42,021 bases of DNA, taken from Lysobacter antibioticus. GTDB taxonomy: Bacteria; Pseudomonadota; Gammaproteobacteria; Xanthomonadales; Xanthomonadaceae. The DNA is taken from assembly GCF_000731095.1 (NCBI RefSeq), contig NZ_JMTZ01000051.1, positions 1-42,021 of the forward strand, in the 5' to 3' direction. This document shows, in pieces, positions 8,462 to 15,899 of the stretch. Every line of letters starts with the position of its first letter. Within the stretch, counting starts at the first letter, position 1. A model generated the notes under the pieces. That model was not told the DNA's origin. It did no database searches and worked only from the letters and a program-made list of their open reading frames with translations. Both the position numbers and the translations under genes were made by a program.

Positions 8462-8576
8462 GAGGCGCTCCGTTGGCGTGTTGGCGGCGCGGGGTGTCGG
8501 ATTTAGGGCGACGAGCATAGCGCGGCGGCGTTATCCTCGTGTCTTCACGGACGCCGCACCGCGGCGGGAGCATGCG

Positions 8577-8927
8577 ATGACCAAGTATTCCGGCGGCTGC
8601 CACTGCGGCAAGGTCGCTTACGAAGTGGAAGGCGAGATCGACCAGGCCATCGATTGCAATTGTTCGATGTGCCAGCGGCGCGGCGGGCTGTTGTGGTTCG
8701 TGCCGCGGGCCTCGTTCGTGTTGAAGACCGATCCGGCCGATCTGGGCCTGTATCACTTCAACAAGAACAGCATCGATCATCATTTCTGCAAGCACTGCGG
8801 CATTTCCTCCTTCAGCCAGGGCAGCATGCCCGACGGTACGCTGATGACGGCGATCAACGTGCGTTGCCTGGAAGGGGTCGATCTGGCCTCGGTCAAAGTC
8901 GTGCCGGTGGACGGGCGCAGTTTTTGA
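8577..8927 (+). CDS. GFA-family zinc-binding protein
   Basis: 116 residues, the full length of a CENP-V/GFA domain. The zinc-binding cysteines are all visible: C8 and C10 in GGCHCGKV, C27, C29 and C32 in CNCSMC, and C71 and C74 in FCKHCGI. The family was named for glutathione-dependent formaldehyde activation, but most members have no proven reaction. The ATG at 8577 has GGGAG 6 nt upstream; another ATG at 8572 is out of frame. It is divergent from the VOC-DUF72 operon and followed by a duplicated palindromic repeat. Confidence 0.93.
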   Translation: MTKYSGGCHCGKVAYEVEGEIDQAIDCNCSMCQRRGGLLWFVPRASFVLKTDPADLGLYHFNKNSIDHHFCKHCGISSFSQGSMPDGTLMTAINVRCLEGVDLASVKVVPVDGRSF

Positions 8928-8970
8928 GTCGAGGCCGGCGTTGCGTGAGCGACGCCGTAGCGGATGGTTC

Positions 8971-9085
8971 GTGGTCGCGGCTTGCGCCGCTCCTAGCCCG
9001 GTCGCTTTAGGGTAGGAGCGGCGCAGGCTTGCGCCGCTCCTAGCCCGGTCGCTTTAGGGTAGGAGCGGCGCAAGCCGCGACCGCG
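8971..9085. repeat. Dispersed palindromic repeat with internal 46-bp perfect duplication
   Basis: A GTAGGAGCG-family element in which a 46-bp segment (8980-9025) is repeated without mismatch at 9027-9072, one base apart. Each unit contains GCTTGCGCCGCTCCTAGCCC, then GGTCGCTTTAGGGTAGGAGC, so each can fold into its own hairpin. It lies between two convergent genes (GFA and the winged-helix gene) and occupies most of that gap. Confidence 0.9.
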
Positions 9086-9143
9086 TCAAGGCACCAACGA
9101 CGTAGCCCGCATTGCCAGGGCTATCTCGAAACACTCATGCGCT

Positions 9144-9404
9144 CTAATCGCGCTTCTCGCTGTCGCCCATCCGCAGCCGTTCGCGCCCGCGCTCGGTCAA
9201 CACCGCGACTTGGGTTTCGCCGCGCGTCTCTACCCGCACCCAACCCGGGCCGGTGTGGCCGCCGATGGCGTCTTCGCCGATCCACGCCAACTCGCGCAGC
9301 AACACGCTCATGCGCAGGCCCAGGCGCTTGCACAGGCGCGGCAGAGACACGCCGTCGGCTTCGCCGGCCAGCATCGCCAGCAGGGCCTCAGTCGACTCGG
9401 ACAA
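9144..9404 (-). CDS. Small winged-helix protein, third gene of the fdhD operon
   Basis: 86 residues if started at the TTG at 9404, where AAGGA lies about 8 nt upstream inside the end of the oxidoreductase gene. The reading frames overlap by 17 bp. Residues 5-80 read like a winged helix-turn-helix: ALLAMLAGEADGVSLPRLCK as helices 1-2, RLGLRMSVLLRELAWIGEDA as a recognition helix, and a hairpin GWVRVETRGETQVAVLTERG. It could be a local regulator or an accessory/maturation factor for the molybdoenzyme; nothing in the sequence decides between them. The open frame extends upstream to 9533 but that part is read in another frame by the oxidoreductase and has shadow-like Arg/Cys composition. Confidence 0.75.
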   Translation of the reverse strand: MSESTEALLAMLAGEADGVSLPRLCKRLGLRMSVLLRELAWIGEDAIGGHTGPGWVRVETRGETQVAVLTERGRERLRMGDSEKRD

Positions 9405-11739
9405 GGCCGATGTCCTTGGACGCTTGCAAGCTCTGCGCCGCTTGCGGCGCATGCGGATGCACGAGCACCGGGATCGATTTCGAGGTCGGGGTGCGCGCCT
9501 CGTCGGCGAAGCTCGACAGCGGCACCAGCGCATTGGTCTCGGGGTAGTAGGCGGCCAGGCAGCCGCGCGGGATGTTGTATTCGACCAACAGGAAGCGCCG
9601 GGCGATGCGTTCGACGCCGTCCTCGCACAGGCTTTCCAGGTCGACCCAGTCGCCGGCGTTCATGCCCAGGGCGGCGATGTCGTCGCGATGGATGAACAAC
9701 ACCCGGCGTTCGCCGAACACGCCGCGGTAGCGGTCGTTCATGCCGTAGATGGTGGTGTTGTACTGGTCGTGCGAGCGGGTCGTCGCCAGGGTGAACACTG
9801 GTTGCTGTTGGCTGGCGCGTGCGCGGTGCACCGGCAGGTCGGTCGGCACCGCATGGGTCTTGAACAGCGCCTTGCCCTCGGCATTGAGCCAGCGCCGTTC
9901 GGCCGCGGCATTGGGCAGGTGGAAACCGCCGGGTACGCGCACGCGCCGGTTGAAATCGTGGAAGTCTTCGAACACCTCGGCGATCTTGTCGCGGATGCGG
10001 TCGTAGTCGCCGACCAGCCACAGCCACGGTACTTTGCTGCGGGCGCCGAGGGTGGCCGCGGCGAGACGCGCGACGATCGCCGGTTCCGACAACAGGGTCG
10101 GTGCGGCCGGCGCGTTGATGCCGGCCGACAGGTGGACCATGCTCATCGAATCCTCGACGGTGACGCCTTGCGCGCCGCTGTCCTGGATGTCGATCTCGGT
10201 GCGGCCGAGGCAGGGCAGAATGTAGGCGTCGCGGCCGTGCACGAGGTGGCTGCGATTGAGCTTGGTGGTGACGTGGACGGTGAGGTCGCAACGGCGCAGG
10301 GCGCGATGCGTGGCCTCGGTGTCGGGCGTGGCGGTGGCGAAGTTGCCGCCGAGGCCGAAGAAGGTCTTGCAACGGCCGTCGAGCATGGCCTCGATCGAGC
10401 CGACCGTGTCGTGGCCGTGTTCGCGCGGCGGTTCGAAACCGAACACTTCGTGCAGGCGGTCGAGAAAGGCCGGCGACGGCTTTTCGTAGATGCCCATGGT
10501 GCGGTCGCCCTGCACGTTGCTGTGGCCGCGCACCGGGCAGGGCCCGGCGCCGGGGCGGCCGATGTTGCCGCGCAACAGCAGCAGATTGCCCAGCATGTGG
10601 ATGGTCGCGACCGAATGCTTGTGTTGGGTGATGCCCATGCCCCAGCAGCAGATCACGCTGCCTGCGCGGATATAGATATCGCCGGCGCGTTCGAGTTCGG
10701 CGCGGCTGAGGCCGGACTCGGCCTCGATGGTGTCCCAGGATTCGGCGGCGACGTCGGCGGCGAAACGCTCGAAGCCGCGGGTGTGCTCGGCGATGAAAGC
10801 GATGTCGACGGCTCTTTCGCGGCCTTCGCGCTGCGCCTGGGCATCGGCTTCGAGGGTGCGCTTGATGATGCCCTTGACCGCGGCCAGGTCGCCGCCGATG
10901 CGCAACTGGAAATAATCCGAGGAGATCCGGGTCGAACCGTTGTGCAGCATCTCCAGCTTGTCCTGCGGGTCGGCGAACTTCTCCAGGCCGCGTTCGCGCA
11001 GGGGATTGAACGAGACGATCGCGGCGCCGCGCTTGGCCGCCTTGCGCAGCTCGCCGAGCATGCGCGGATGGTTGGTGCCCGGGTTCTGGCCGAAGATGAA
11101 GATCGCATCGGCGATCTCGAAATCGTCGAGCAGCACGGTGCCTTTGCCGACGCCGAGCTGGGCCTTCATCGCCGTGCCCGAGGGTTCGTGGCACATGTTG
11201 GAGCAGTCGGGGAAGTTGTTGGTGCCGAACTCGCGCACGAACAACTGATACAGGAAGGCGGCTTCGTTGCTGCAACGCCCGGAGGTGTAGAACAAGGCCT
11301 GGTTCGGCGAATCCAGGGCGTTCAGATGCGCGCCGATGCGGGCGAAGGCTTCGTCCCAGCCGATCGGCAGATAGCGGTCGCTGGCCGCGTCCCAGCGCAT
11401 CGGATGGGTCAGGCGGCCCTGGTTTTCGAGCCAATGGTCGCTGTAGCGTGCGAGCTCGGCGACTGTGTATTGGGCGAAAAGCTCCGGTGTCGCGCGATGC
11501 CTGGTCGCTTCGGCGGCCACCGCCTTGGCGCCGTTCTCGCAGAACTCGAAGGTCGAGGTGTGGTCGCGGTCGGGCCAGGCGCAGCCGGGGCAGTCGAAGC
11601 CGTCGGGCTGGTTGGCCGAGAGCAGGGTGCGCGCGCCGTGCACCGGTACGTCCTGTTCGAGCAGGTGCCGGGCGACGCTGCGCAAGGCGCCCCAGCCGCC
11701 GGCGGGGCCGTCGTAGGGGCGGATGGTTTTCTTGCTCAT
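9388..11739 (-). CDS. FdhF/YdeP-family molybdopterin oxidoreductase
   Basis: 783 residues, matching the formate-dehydrogenase-alpha-like family that includes YdeP and CbbBc. Features: an N-terminal cysteine cluster (CPGC at 50-53, Cys67) lacking the complete four-Cys pattern of FdhF; the molybdenum-ligand region SNMCHEPSG with Cys183 followed by His, as in the Sec/Cys-His of FdhF; FIFGQNPGTNHPRMLGELRK in the pterin-binding domain; and the C-terminal bis-MGD-binding TTRSHDQYNTTIYGMNDRYR. No signal peptide, so cytoplasmic. The physiological substrate of the family is uncertain; E. coli YdeP is linked to acid resistance. The ATG at 11739 overlaps the fdhD stop (ATGA), and a longer in-frame extension runs inside fdhD in a wrong frame. 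No separate Fe-S or diaphorase subunit gene is nearby. Confidence 0.92.
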   Translation of the reverse strand: MSKKTIRPYDGPAGGWGALRSVARHLLEQDVPVHGARTLLSANQPDGFDCPGCAWPDRDHTSTFEFCENGAKAVAAEATRHRATPELFAQYTVAELARYSDHWLENQGRLTHPMRWDAASDRYLPIGWDEAFARIGAHLNALDSPNQALFYTSGRCSNEAAFLYQLFVREFGTNNFPDCSNMCHEPSGTAMKAQLGVGKGTVLLDDFEIADAIFIFGQNPGTNHPRMLGELRKAAKRGAAIVSFNPLRERGLEKFADPQDKLEMLHNGSTRISSDYFQLRIGGDLAAVKGIIKRTLEADAQAQREGRERAVDIAFIAEHTRGFERFAADVAAESWDTIEAESGLSRAELERAGDIYIRAGSVICCWGMGITQHKHSVATIHMLGNLLLLRGNIGRPGAGPCPVRGHSNVQGDRTMGIYEKPSPAFLDRLHEVFGFEPPREHGHDTVGSIEAMLDGRCKTFFGLGGNFATATPDTEATHRALRRCDLTVHVTTKLNRSHLVHGRDAYILPCLGRTEIDIQDSGAQGVTVEDSMSMVHLSAGINAPAAPTLLSEPAIVARLAAATLGARSKVPWLWLVGDYDRIRDKIAEVFEDFHDFNRRVRVPGGFHLPNAAAERRWLNAEGKALFKTHAVPTDLPVHRARASQQQPVFTLATTRSHDQYNTTIYGMNDRYRGVFGERRVLFIHRDDIAALGMNAGDWVDLESLCEDGVERIARRFLLVEYNIPRGCLAAYYPETNALVPLSSFADEARTPTSKSIPVLVHPHAPQAAQSLQASKDIGLVRVD

Positions 11740-12644
11740 GAGTTCGCTTCCATTGCGTCGTCGTCGCCGTCTTCGCCGGCGTGCGGGCCGTCGTCGAGCA
11801 GGCGCTGCGGGTGGGTGTAGACCGCGTGCCCGTCGTCGCGGGCGAAGCCGATCAGGGTGAGGTGGGTCGAGTCGGCCAGCGCGATCGCCAGCGCGGTCGG
11901 CGCCGAGATCGCGGCCAACAGCGGGATACCGGCTTGCGCGGCCTTCATCGCCATCTCGAAACTGGCGCGGCTGGTGACGACGGCGAAACCCTGCAAGGGG
12001 TCGAGGCCGGCGGCGACCAAGGCGCCGATCAACTTGTCGAGGGCGTTGTGGCGGCCGACGTCTTCGCGCACGAACAACAGGCGACCGTCGCGATCGGCCC
12101 AGCCTGCGGCATGGGTGGCGCCGGTCAAAGCGTTCAAGGGCTGGCGTTCGCGCAGTTCGCGCAAGGCGCGGTGCAAGGCCCCGACGCGGATCGGCTTGCT
12201 GTCGCGCAGACGCGGCGGCGGCCGCAGCACCGCTTCGATGCTCTCGGTGCCGCACACGCCGCAGCCGCTGCGGCCCTGCAGGTTGCGCCGGCGTTGTTCG
12301 AGCGCGGCGACGCGGGCCTCGGGAATGGACAGCTGCAGGGTGATGCCTTCGAGCGAGGTCGCGATCTCCCCGACCCGCAGTTCGTCGGCGCCGGCGACGA
12401 TGCCTTCGCTGAGCGAGAAGCCCAGGGCGAAATCGGCGAGGTCCTCGGGCGTGGCCATCATCACCGCGAACGGCGTGCCGTTGTAGACCAGCGCGACCGG
12501 CACTTCGGCGGCGATCGCATCCAGGGTGTCGTCGACGCGCGCGCCACGGCGGCGGCGCACCGGGCGCGACACCGCGCCGGCGCGGGCCGGGTCGGGCGTC
12601 GCCGATGGCAGGCTTGCCGACGCCACGGCGTTGTCACTGGACAT
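11736..12644 (-). CDS. fdhD: Formate dehydrogenase accessory sulfurtransferase FdhD
   Basis: 302 residues. FdhD transfers sulfur from a cysteine desulfurase to the molybdenum cofactor before its insertion into FdhF-type enzymes. The functional cysteine pair is in GRSGCGVCGTESIE (Cys128, Cys131). Other family blocks are PVALVYNGTPFAVMMATPED, LADFALGFSLSEGI, LFVREDVGRHNALDKLIGAL and FAVVTSRASFEMAMKAAQAG. The ATG at 12644 follows GGAGAGG at good distance; an in-frame start at 12737 would add an unconserved tail. It is first in the operon, overlapping the oxidoreductase by 4 bp, which fits a dedicated maturation role. Confidence 0.96.
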   Translation of the reverse strand: MSSDNAVASASLPSATPDPARAGAVSRPVRRRRGARVDDTLDAIAAEVPVALVYNGTPFAVMMATPEDLADFALGFSLSEGIVAGADELRVGEIATSLEGITLQLSIPEARVAALEQRRRNLQGRSGCGVCGTESIEAVLRPPPRLRDSKPIRVGALHRALRELRERQPLNALTGATHAAGWADRDGRLLFVREDVGRHNALDKLIGALVAAGLDPLQGFAVVTSRASFEMAMKAAQAGIPLLAAISAPTALAIALADSTHLTLIGFARDDGHAVYTHPQRLLDDGPHAGEDGDDDAMEANS

Positions 12645-12685
12645 GAGACCTCTCCGATTACGAAGGTTGTTGCCTGGGCTCTGCG

Positions 12686-12714
12686 CCACTATGCGCTTTG
12701 CACCACTATGCGCT
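12686..12714. promoter_or_regulatory. Direct repeat upstream of fdhD (candidate operator)
   Basis: The 12-mer CCACTATGCGCT occurs at 12686-12697 and again at 12703-12714, a 17-bp period, 42-70 bp upstream of the fdhD start. Read on the minus strand each unit is AGCGCATAGTGG. A TTGACC hexamer lies farther upstream (12732-12737, minus strand), but its spacing to CATAGT is 21 bp, too long for a clean sigma-70 match. A regulator-binding or promoter role is inferred from position only. Confidence 0.35.
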
Positions 12715-12825
12715 CCGGGACATAAAGCAAGGGTCAATCCGGAAGCGTGAGCGAGGCTATCCCAGGCCGGTGGCGAGATATATCACCAGTCGAACGGTTC
12801 TCGCCTTCGCCTGCCGCGATCCGGG

Positions 12826-12861
12826 AACGGGAATGGGGACGGGGACGGGGACGAGGCCGGG
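12826..12861. repeat. GGGGAC simple-sequence repeat
   Basis: Degenerate tandem hexamers (GGGAAC, GGGAAT, then three GGGGAC) in the 445-bp gene-free stretch 12645-13089. The rest of the stretch holds the fdhD upstream region, a palindromic repeat and a terminator. Confidence 0.6.
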
Positions 12862-12901
12862 GCGACGCGGCCGGCCGTGGTTTAGTCGCTGCCGAGGCGG
12901 C

Positions 12902-12974
12902 GTGGTCGCGGCTCGCGCCGCTCCTACCCAAGAGCCGCGCAGCAGGAGTAGGAGCGGCGCAAGCCGCGACCGCG
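12902..12974. repeat. Dispersed palindromic repeat, full inverted pair
   Basis: Left arm GTGGTCGCGGCTCGCGCCGC with TCCTACCCA, inner segment GAGCCGCGCAGC shared with the copy at 1-51, right arm GTAGGAGCGGCGCAAGCCGC with GACCGCG. Confidence 0.8.
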
Positions 12975-13044
12975 GGCGATCAGCGGCGGCGTTACTCCGG
13001 CTGGCCGCGTGCGCGATAGGCCAGGCGGAAGAACGCACTCCAAC

Positions 13045-13070
13045 AAAAAGCCCGCCATGCGGCGGGCTTT
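13045..13070 (-). terminator. Rho-independent terminator of the DUF885 gene
   Basis: Stem AAAGCCCGCC (13047-13056) pairs with GGCGGGCTTT (13061-13070) around a 4-nt loop. On the minus strand the stem is followed by a run of T. It lies 20 bp past the stop of the gene ending at 13090. Confidence 0.88.
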
Positions 13071-13089
13071 CGTTCCTGCGAACCGGGGT

Positions 13090-14931
13090 TCAGAGAATCG
13101 GTTCGTCCAGCATCAGCTCGCGCACGAACCGCACCGGCGGTGCGCCGTAGGACAGCACCTGGTCGTGGTAGGTCTTGGCGTCGAACTTCGGTCCGAGCTT
13201 GGCTTCCACGGCCTTACGCATGTCGAAGTGTTCCTGCGCGCCGACGAAATAGGTCGGCAACTGCGCCGAGGTCAGCTGAGCGCGGACCCATTTGCCGGCG
13301 GCTTCGCGTTCCTGCTGGAAGGTCTGCTGGGTCATGAACTGCATCGCCTGCTCGCGGCTCCAGTCTTCGACCTGCACGCCCTGGTCGAGGATCGCGTTGC
13401 CGATGCTGCGCAGGTAGAACTTGAGCTGGACCAGGCGGAACAGCGGGTCGTTGTCGAGATAGCCGGCGTCGGCCATGACGTCCTCGGTATAGACCGCCCA
13501 GCCTTCGGCGAACACGCCCGAACGCAGTACCGCGCGCAGGGTCGACGGCGCCTTGGCCGAATGCGCGCCTTCCAGGTAGTGGCCCGGCATCGCTTCGTGG
13601 ATCGACAGCAGATGCACCATGCGCGTGTTGTATTCGCGCAGGAAGGAGTCGACCTGGGCATCGCTCCAGTCGTCCGGAATCGGCGAGATCGCGTAATAGG
13701 TGTCCAGGCCCTTGTCGAGCGGGCCCGGCGAGTCGCAGTAGGCCAGCGCCACACCGCGCTGGAACTCCGGCATCAGGATGATCTTGACCGGCGCGTCGGG
13801 CACGGTCACCAGGTTCTTGGCGCGGGTGAAGGTCGTGGCTTCTTCGAGTGTCTGCTTGGCGAAGTCGACGACCTTGTCGCGCGCCGGCTTGTCGGCATAG
13901 GCCAACTCGAGCGCGGCCTCGATCGCCTTCTGCTGCTGTTCCGGCTTCGGCTTGTCCGGCAGTTCCGGTGCGCCGGGCTTACCCTTGAGTTCCTTCTGCG
14001 CGATCGCGTACATCTCGGCGCGCACGCGGGCCAGTTCGGATTGTGCGCGCTGCATGATCTCGGCGCGCGACAGCGAGGAGTTGAGCGAGAACTTCAGCTT
14101 TTCGTCGTACAGGGTCTGGCCGATGCGGAAATTGCCCTTGGCGTTCGGCACCAGGGTCTTGTCCAGCCATTCCTGTTGCTCGGCGACGGCCTTGCGCAAG
14201 CCGGCGACGGCGGCGTCCAGGCGCTTGCGCTCGGCGCCCTTGACCTGGCCGGCGTTGGGCACGATGAAGGTGTCGATCAGGCTGAGCACGCCGGCGTTCT
14301 GCTTGGCGACGGTCTCGGCGTGGATCTTCGGCACTCGCGCCGGGTCGAGGTTGGCGCGGGCCTGGGCGAAGATCGAGGGGATCTTCTCCATGCGCGCGGT
14401 CGCCGACTTCAGGCGCTGCGGCATCGGCGCGAATTCGCGCGCCATCAGGTTGTAGATCGCGTCGCCGGCCAGGCCGCTGTAGACCATCGGGTCCCAGGCC
14501 CAGTTCTGCAGGGTTTCGATCGACCACACTTCCGAACGCAGGCGGTTGCGCAGGATCGCCGCATCGACCTGGTTCTCGCGCGACAAGCGGGTGGCGTCGA
14601 CGGCGTCGAGTTCGGCCAGCAGCTTGCGGTTGAAATCGAGCTGGCGCTGGCGGCCGGCGGTGCTGAGGTCGTCGATCTCGCCATCGAAACGGTGGTCGCC
14701 GATCTGGGTGGCGCTGACCGGGTTGATCTGCATGACGCCGTCGAGCCAGCGCTTGGACAAGGCGGCGAAGGCGGCGTCGACGGCCGGGTCGGAGCTCGCT
14801 GCGGGCGCGGCGGCGGTCTTGGCCACGGCGGTGGGTGCGGCGGTTTCGTGCGGCCCGCAGGCCGACAAGGCGAGGGCCAACAGGGCCGGAGTGAGGACGA
14901 AAGAGAGCTGCGAGGGACGCAACAGGCGCAT
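13090..14931 (-). CDS. DUF885 metallopeptidase-like lipoprotein
   Basis: 613 residues from the ATG at 14931 (MRLLRPSQ). The start gives a proper lipoprotein signal: charged N-terminus, hydrophobic TPALLALALSAC, lipobox LSAC with Cys25. The remainder is a DUF885 domain; its hallmark HExxPGH is present as HEAMPGHYLEG near residue 445, consistent with a zinc-dependent peptidase of mostly helical fold. Typical family strings also include DLSTAGRQRQLDFNRKLL and the C-terminal FYLRSIGNAILDQG. Location is predicted to be the periplasm or outer membrane, and the substrate is unknown. The gene stands alone and ends at a strong terminator. An upstream in-frame start at 15003 would bury the signal peptide. 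Confidence 0.92.
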   Translation of the reverse strand: MRLLRPSQLSFVLTPALLALALSACGPHETAAPTAVAKTAAAPAASSDPAVDAAFAALSKRWLDGVMQINPVSATQIGDHRFDGEIDDLSTAGRQRQLDFNRKLLAELDAVDATRLSRENQVDAAILRNRLRSEVWSIETLQNWAWDPMVYSGLAGDAIYNLMAREFAPMPQRLKSATARMEKIPSIFAQARANLDPARVPKIHAETVAKQNAGVLSLIDTFIVPNAGQVKGAERKRLDAAVAGLRKAVAEQQEWLDKTLVPNAKGNFRIGQTLYDEKLKFSLNSSLSRAEIMQRAQSELARVRAEMYAIAQKELKGKPGAPELPDKPKPEQQQKAIEAALELAYADKPARDKVVDFAKQTLEEATTFTRAKNLVTVPDAPVKIILMPEFQRGVALAYCDSPGPLDKGLDTYYAISPIPDDWSDAQVDSFLREYNTRMVHLLSIHEAMPGHYLEGAHSAKAPSTLRAVLRSGVFAEGWAVYTEDVMADAGYLDNDPLFRLVQLKFYLRSIGNAILDQGVQVEDWSREQAMQFMTQQTFQQEREAAGKWVRAQLTSAQLPTYFVGAQEHFDMRKAVEAKLGPKFDAKTYHDQVLSYGAPPVRFVRELMLDEPIL

Positions 14932-15899
14932 ATCCGATCTCGGTCGAGGGGGGCGGCCGGGCCGCAATGCGCGGAGGATATGCGAAGGCGATGGGGTGCG
15001 CATGGGTCATAGGTCCGGGCGGGGAACGGACTCGCCGGCCGATATGCGGGAAGGTGCCGCGGCCGGCCGCCAGCCGCGTGCCACAACCGAATGCGACTTT
15101 TCCGATCCTGTCCTCTGCGCAACGGCCGTGTCCGGCGTCGGATTTCGCGGTTTCCGCGGGCGCTTGCGACATAACCATCGGCAATGCGCTCATGCGCCCC
15201 GCGGCATGAGGCGACCTGAATAATGAACACCGGGCCGCACTGGCGCGATCGCGTGCAAGCCTTGGCCTGCGGGGCTTGCGTGCGATTCGCCCGATTCGCC
15301 GGCGCATTGCCCGGTTCAGGATCGCGGCGGCCCATGGCGGCGAAGCCGGCGAGTCGGCCGTCCGCGTCGATTGACGTCGCTTTATCGCGATGCAACATAT
15401 CTCTCGTCGCCGGCCTCGGCGGCCCTTTCTCCGCTGCCGAAGACCTCACCGTGAATCCTGCAGGACCGACGAAACCCCATGCCGCATCGCGCCGTTCCAT
15501 GCGCGCCTGCCGCTGTCGCGAGTGTTGCCGCTGAATCGCGCATCGCTTCGTCTCCGTCCGTCCGCTCGCTCTTCACGTTCGTCTTTGCCGCCATGTCCGC
15601 TTCGACCCTGAAATCTCCGCTCGCGACTGCGTTCGCTTCGCTGCAGCTCCGGCCCATCGCGCGAATGCCGATGCGTTGTCGCTGTAGCCGGCAGGTGATG
15701 CCCGCGACGGGTTGATCCTGCCAGCAAGGTTTTTCGCCCGTCCCGGATCGGTACGCGGCTGCACGGTAACGCCGTCCCGCGATTCCCTCTCCCTCGTGAC
15801 CGCACTGCGCTTGCGCAGCGCCGGCGGCTGCGTGCCGTTCCGGGCGGGCGTTCTTTCGTCTCTTCGTTTTCCCCTTCGACTCGTACCCAGGAACTCCCC
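14932..15899. other. 968-bp gene-free region upstream of the TonB-dependent receptor
   Basis: I see no convincing gene here. The open frames on both strands are Arg/Ala/Pro-rich, lack ribosome-binding sites and resemble no family. The region carries the divergent upstream sequences of the DUF885 gene and of the receptor. I looked for cobalamin or thiamine riboswitch core boxes and found none I could support. The stretch from about 15540 to 15890 is C/T-rich on the plus strand, compatible with an untranslated leader. Confidence 0.5.
15371..15402 (+). promoter_or_regulatory. Possible sigma-70-like promoter of the receptor gene
   Basis: TTGACG at 15371-15376 is followed 17-19 bp later by an A/T-rich AACATATC. 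The -35 is good, the -10 is weak. If used it would give a 5' leader of about 490 nt. Low certainty. Confidence 0.25.

Noticed and set aside
8971-9085. Possible CRISPR-like array (two identical 46-bp units)
   Set aside because: Units are adjacent with one base between them, contain no unique spacers, and belong to a dispersed palindromic family. No cas gene is present.
9253-11820. 855-residue plus-strand frame opposite the molybdopterin oxidoreductase
   Set aside because: A shadow frame; composition is Val/Gly/Ala/His-rich without domains, while the minus strand encodes the clear oxidoreductase.
11740-12255. N-terminal extension of the oxidoreductase frame to a 955-residue protein
   Set aside because: The extension lies within fdhD in another frame and is Arg/Ala-rich. 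The ATG at 11739 in an ATGA overlap fits the family length.
13009-15012. 667-residue plus-strand frame opposite the DUF885 gene
   Set aside because: Antisense shadow of the DUF885 gene, whose HEAMPGH motif and terminator fix the real strand.
15540-15899. Cobalamin riboswitch before the receptor
   Set aside because: No recognisable B12 box or core elements; only weak similarity around GCAGGTGATGCCCGC.
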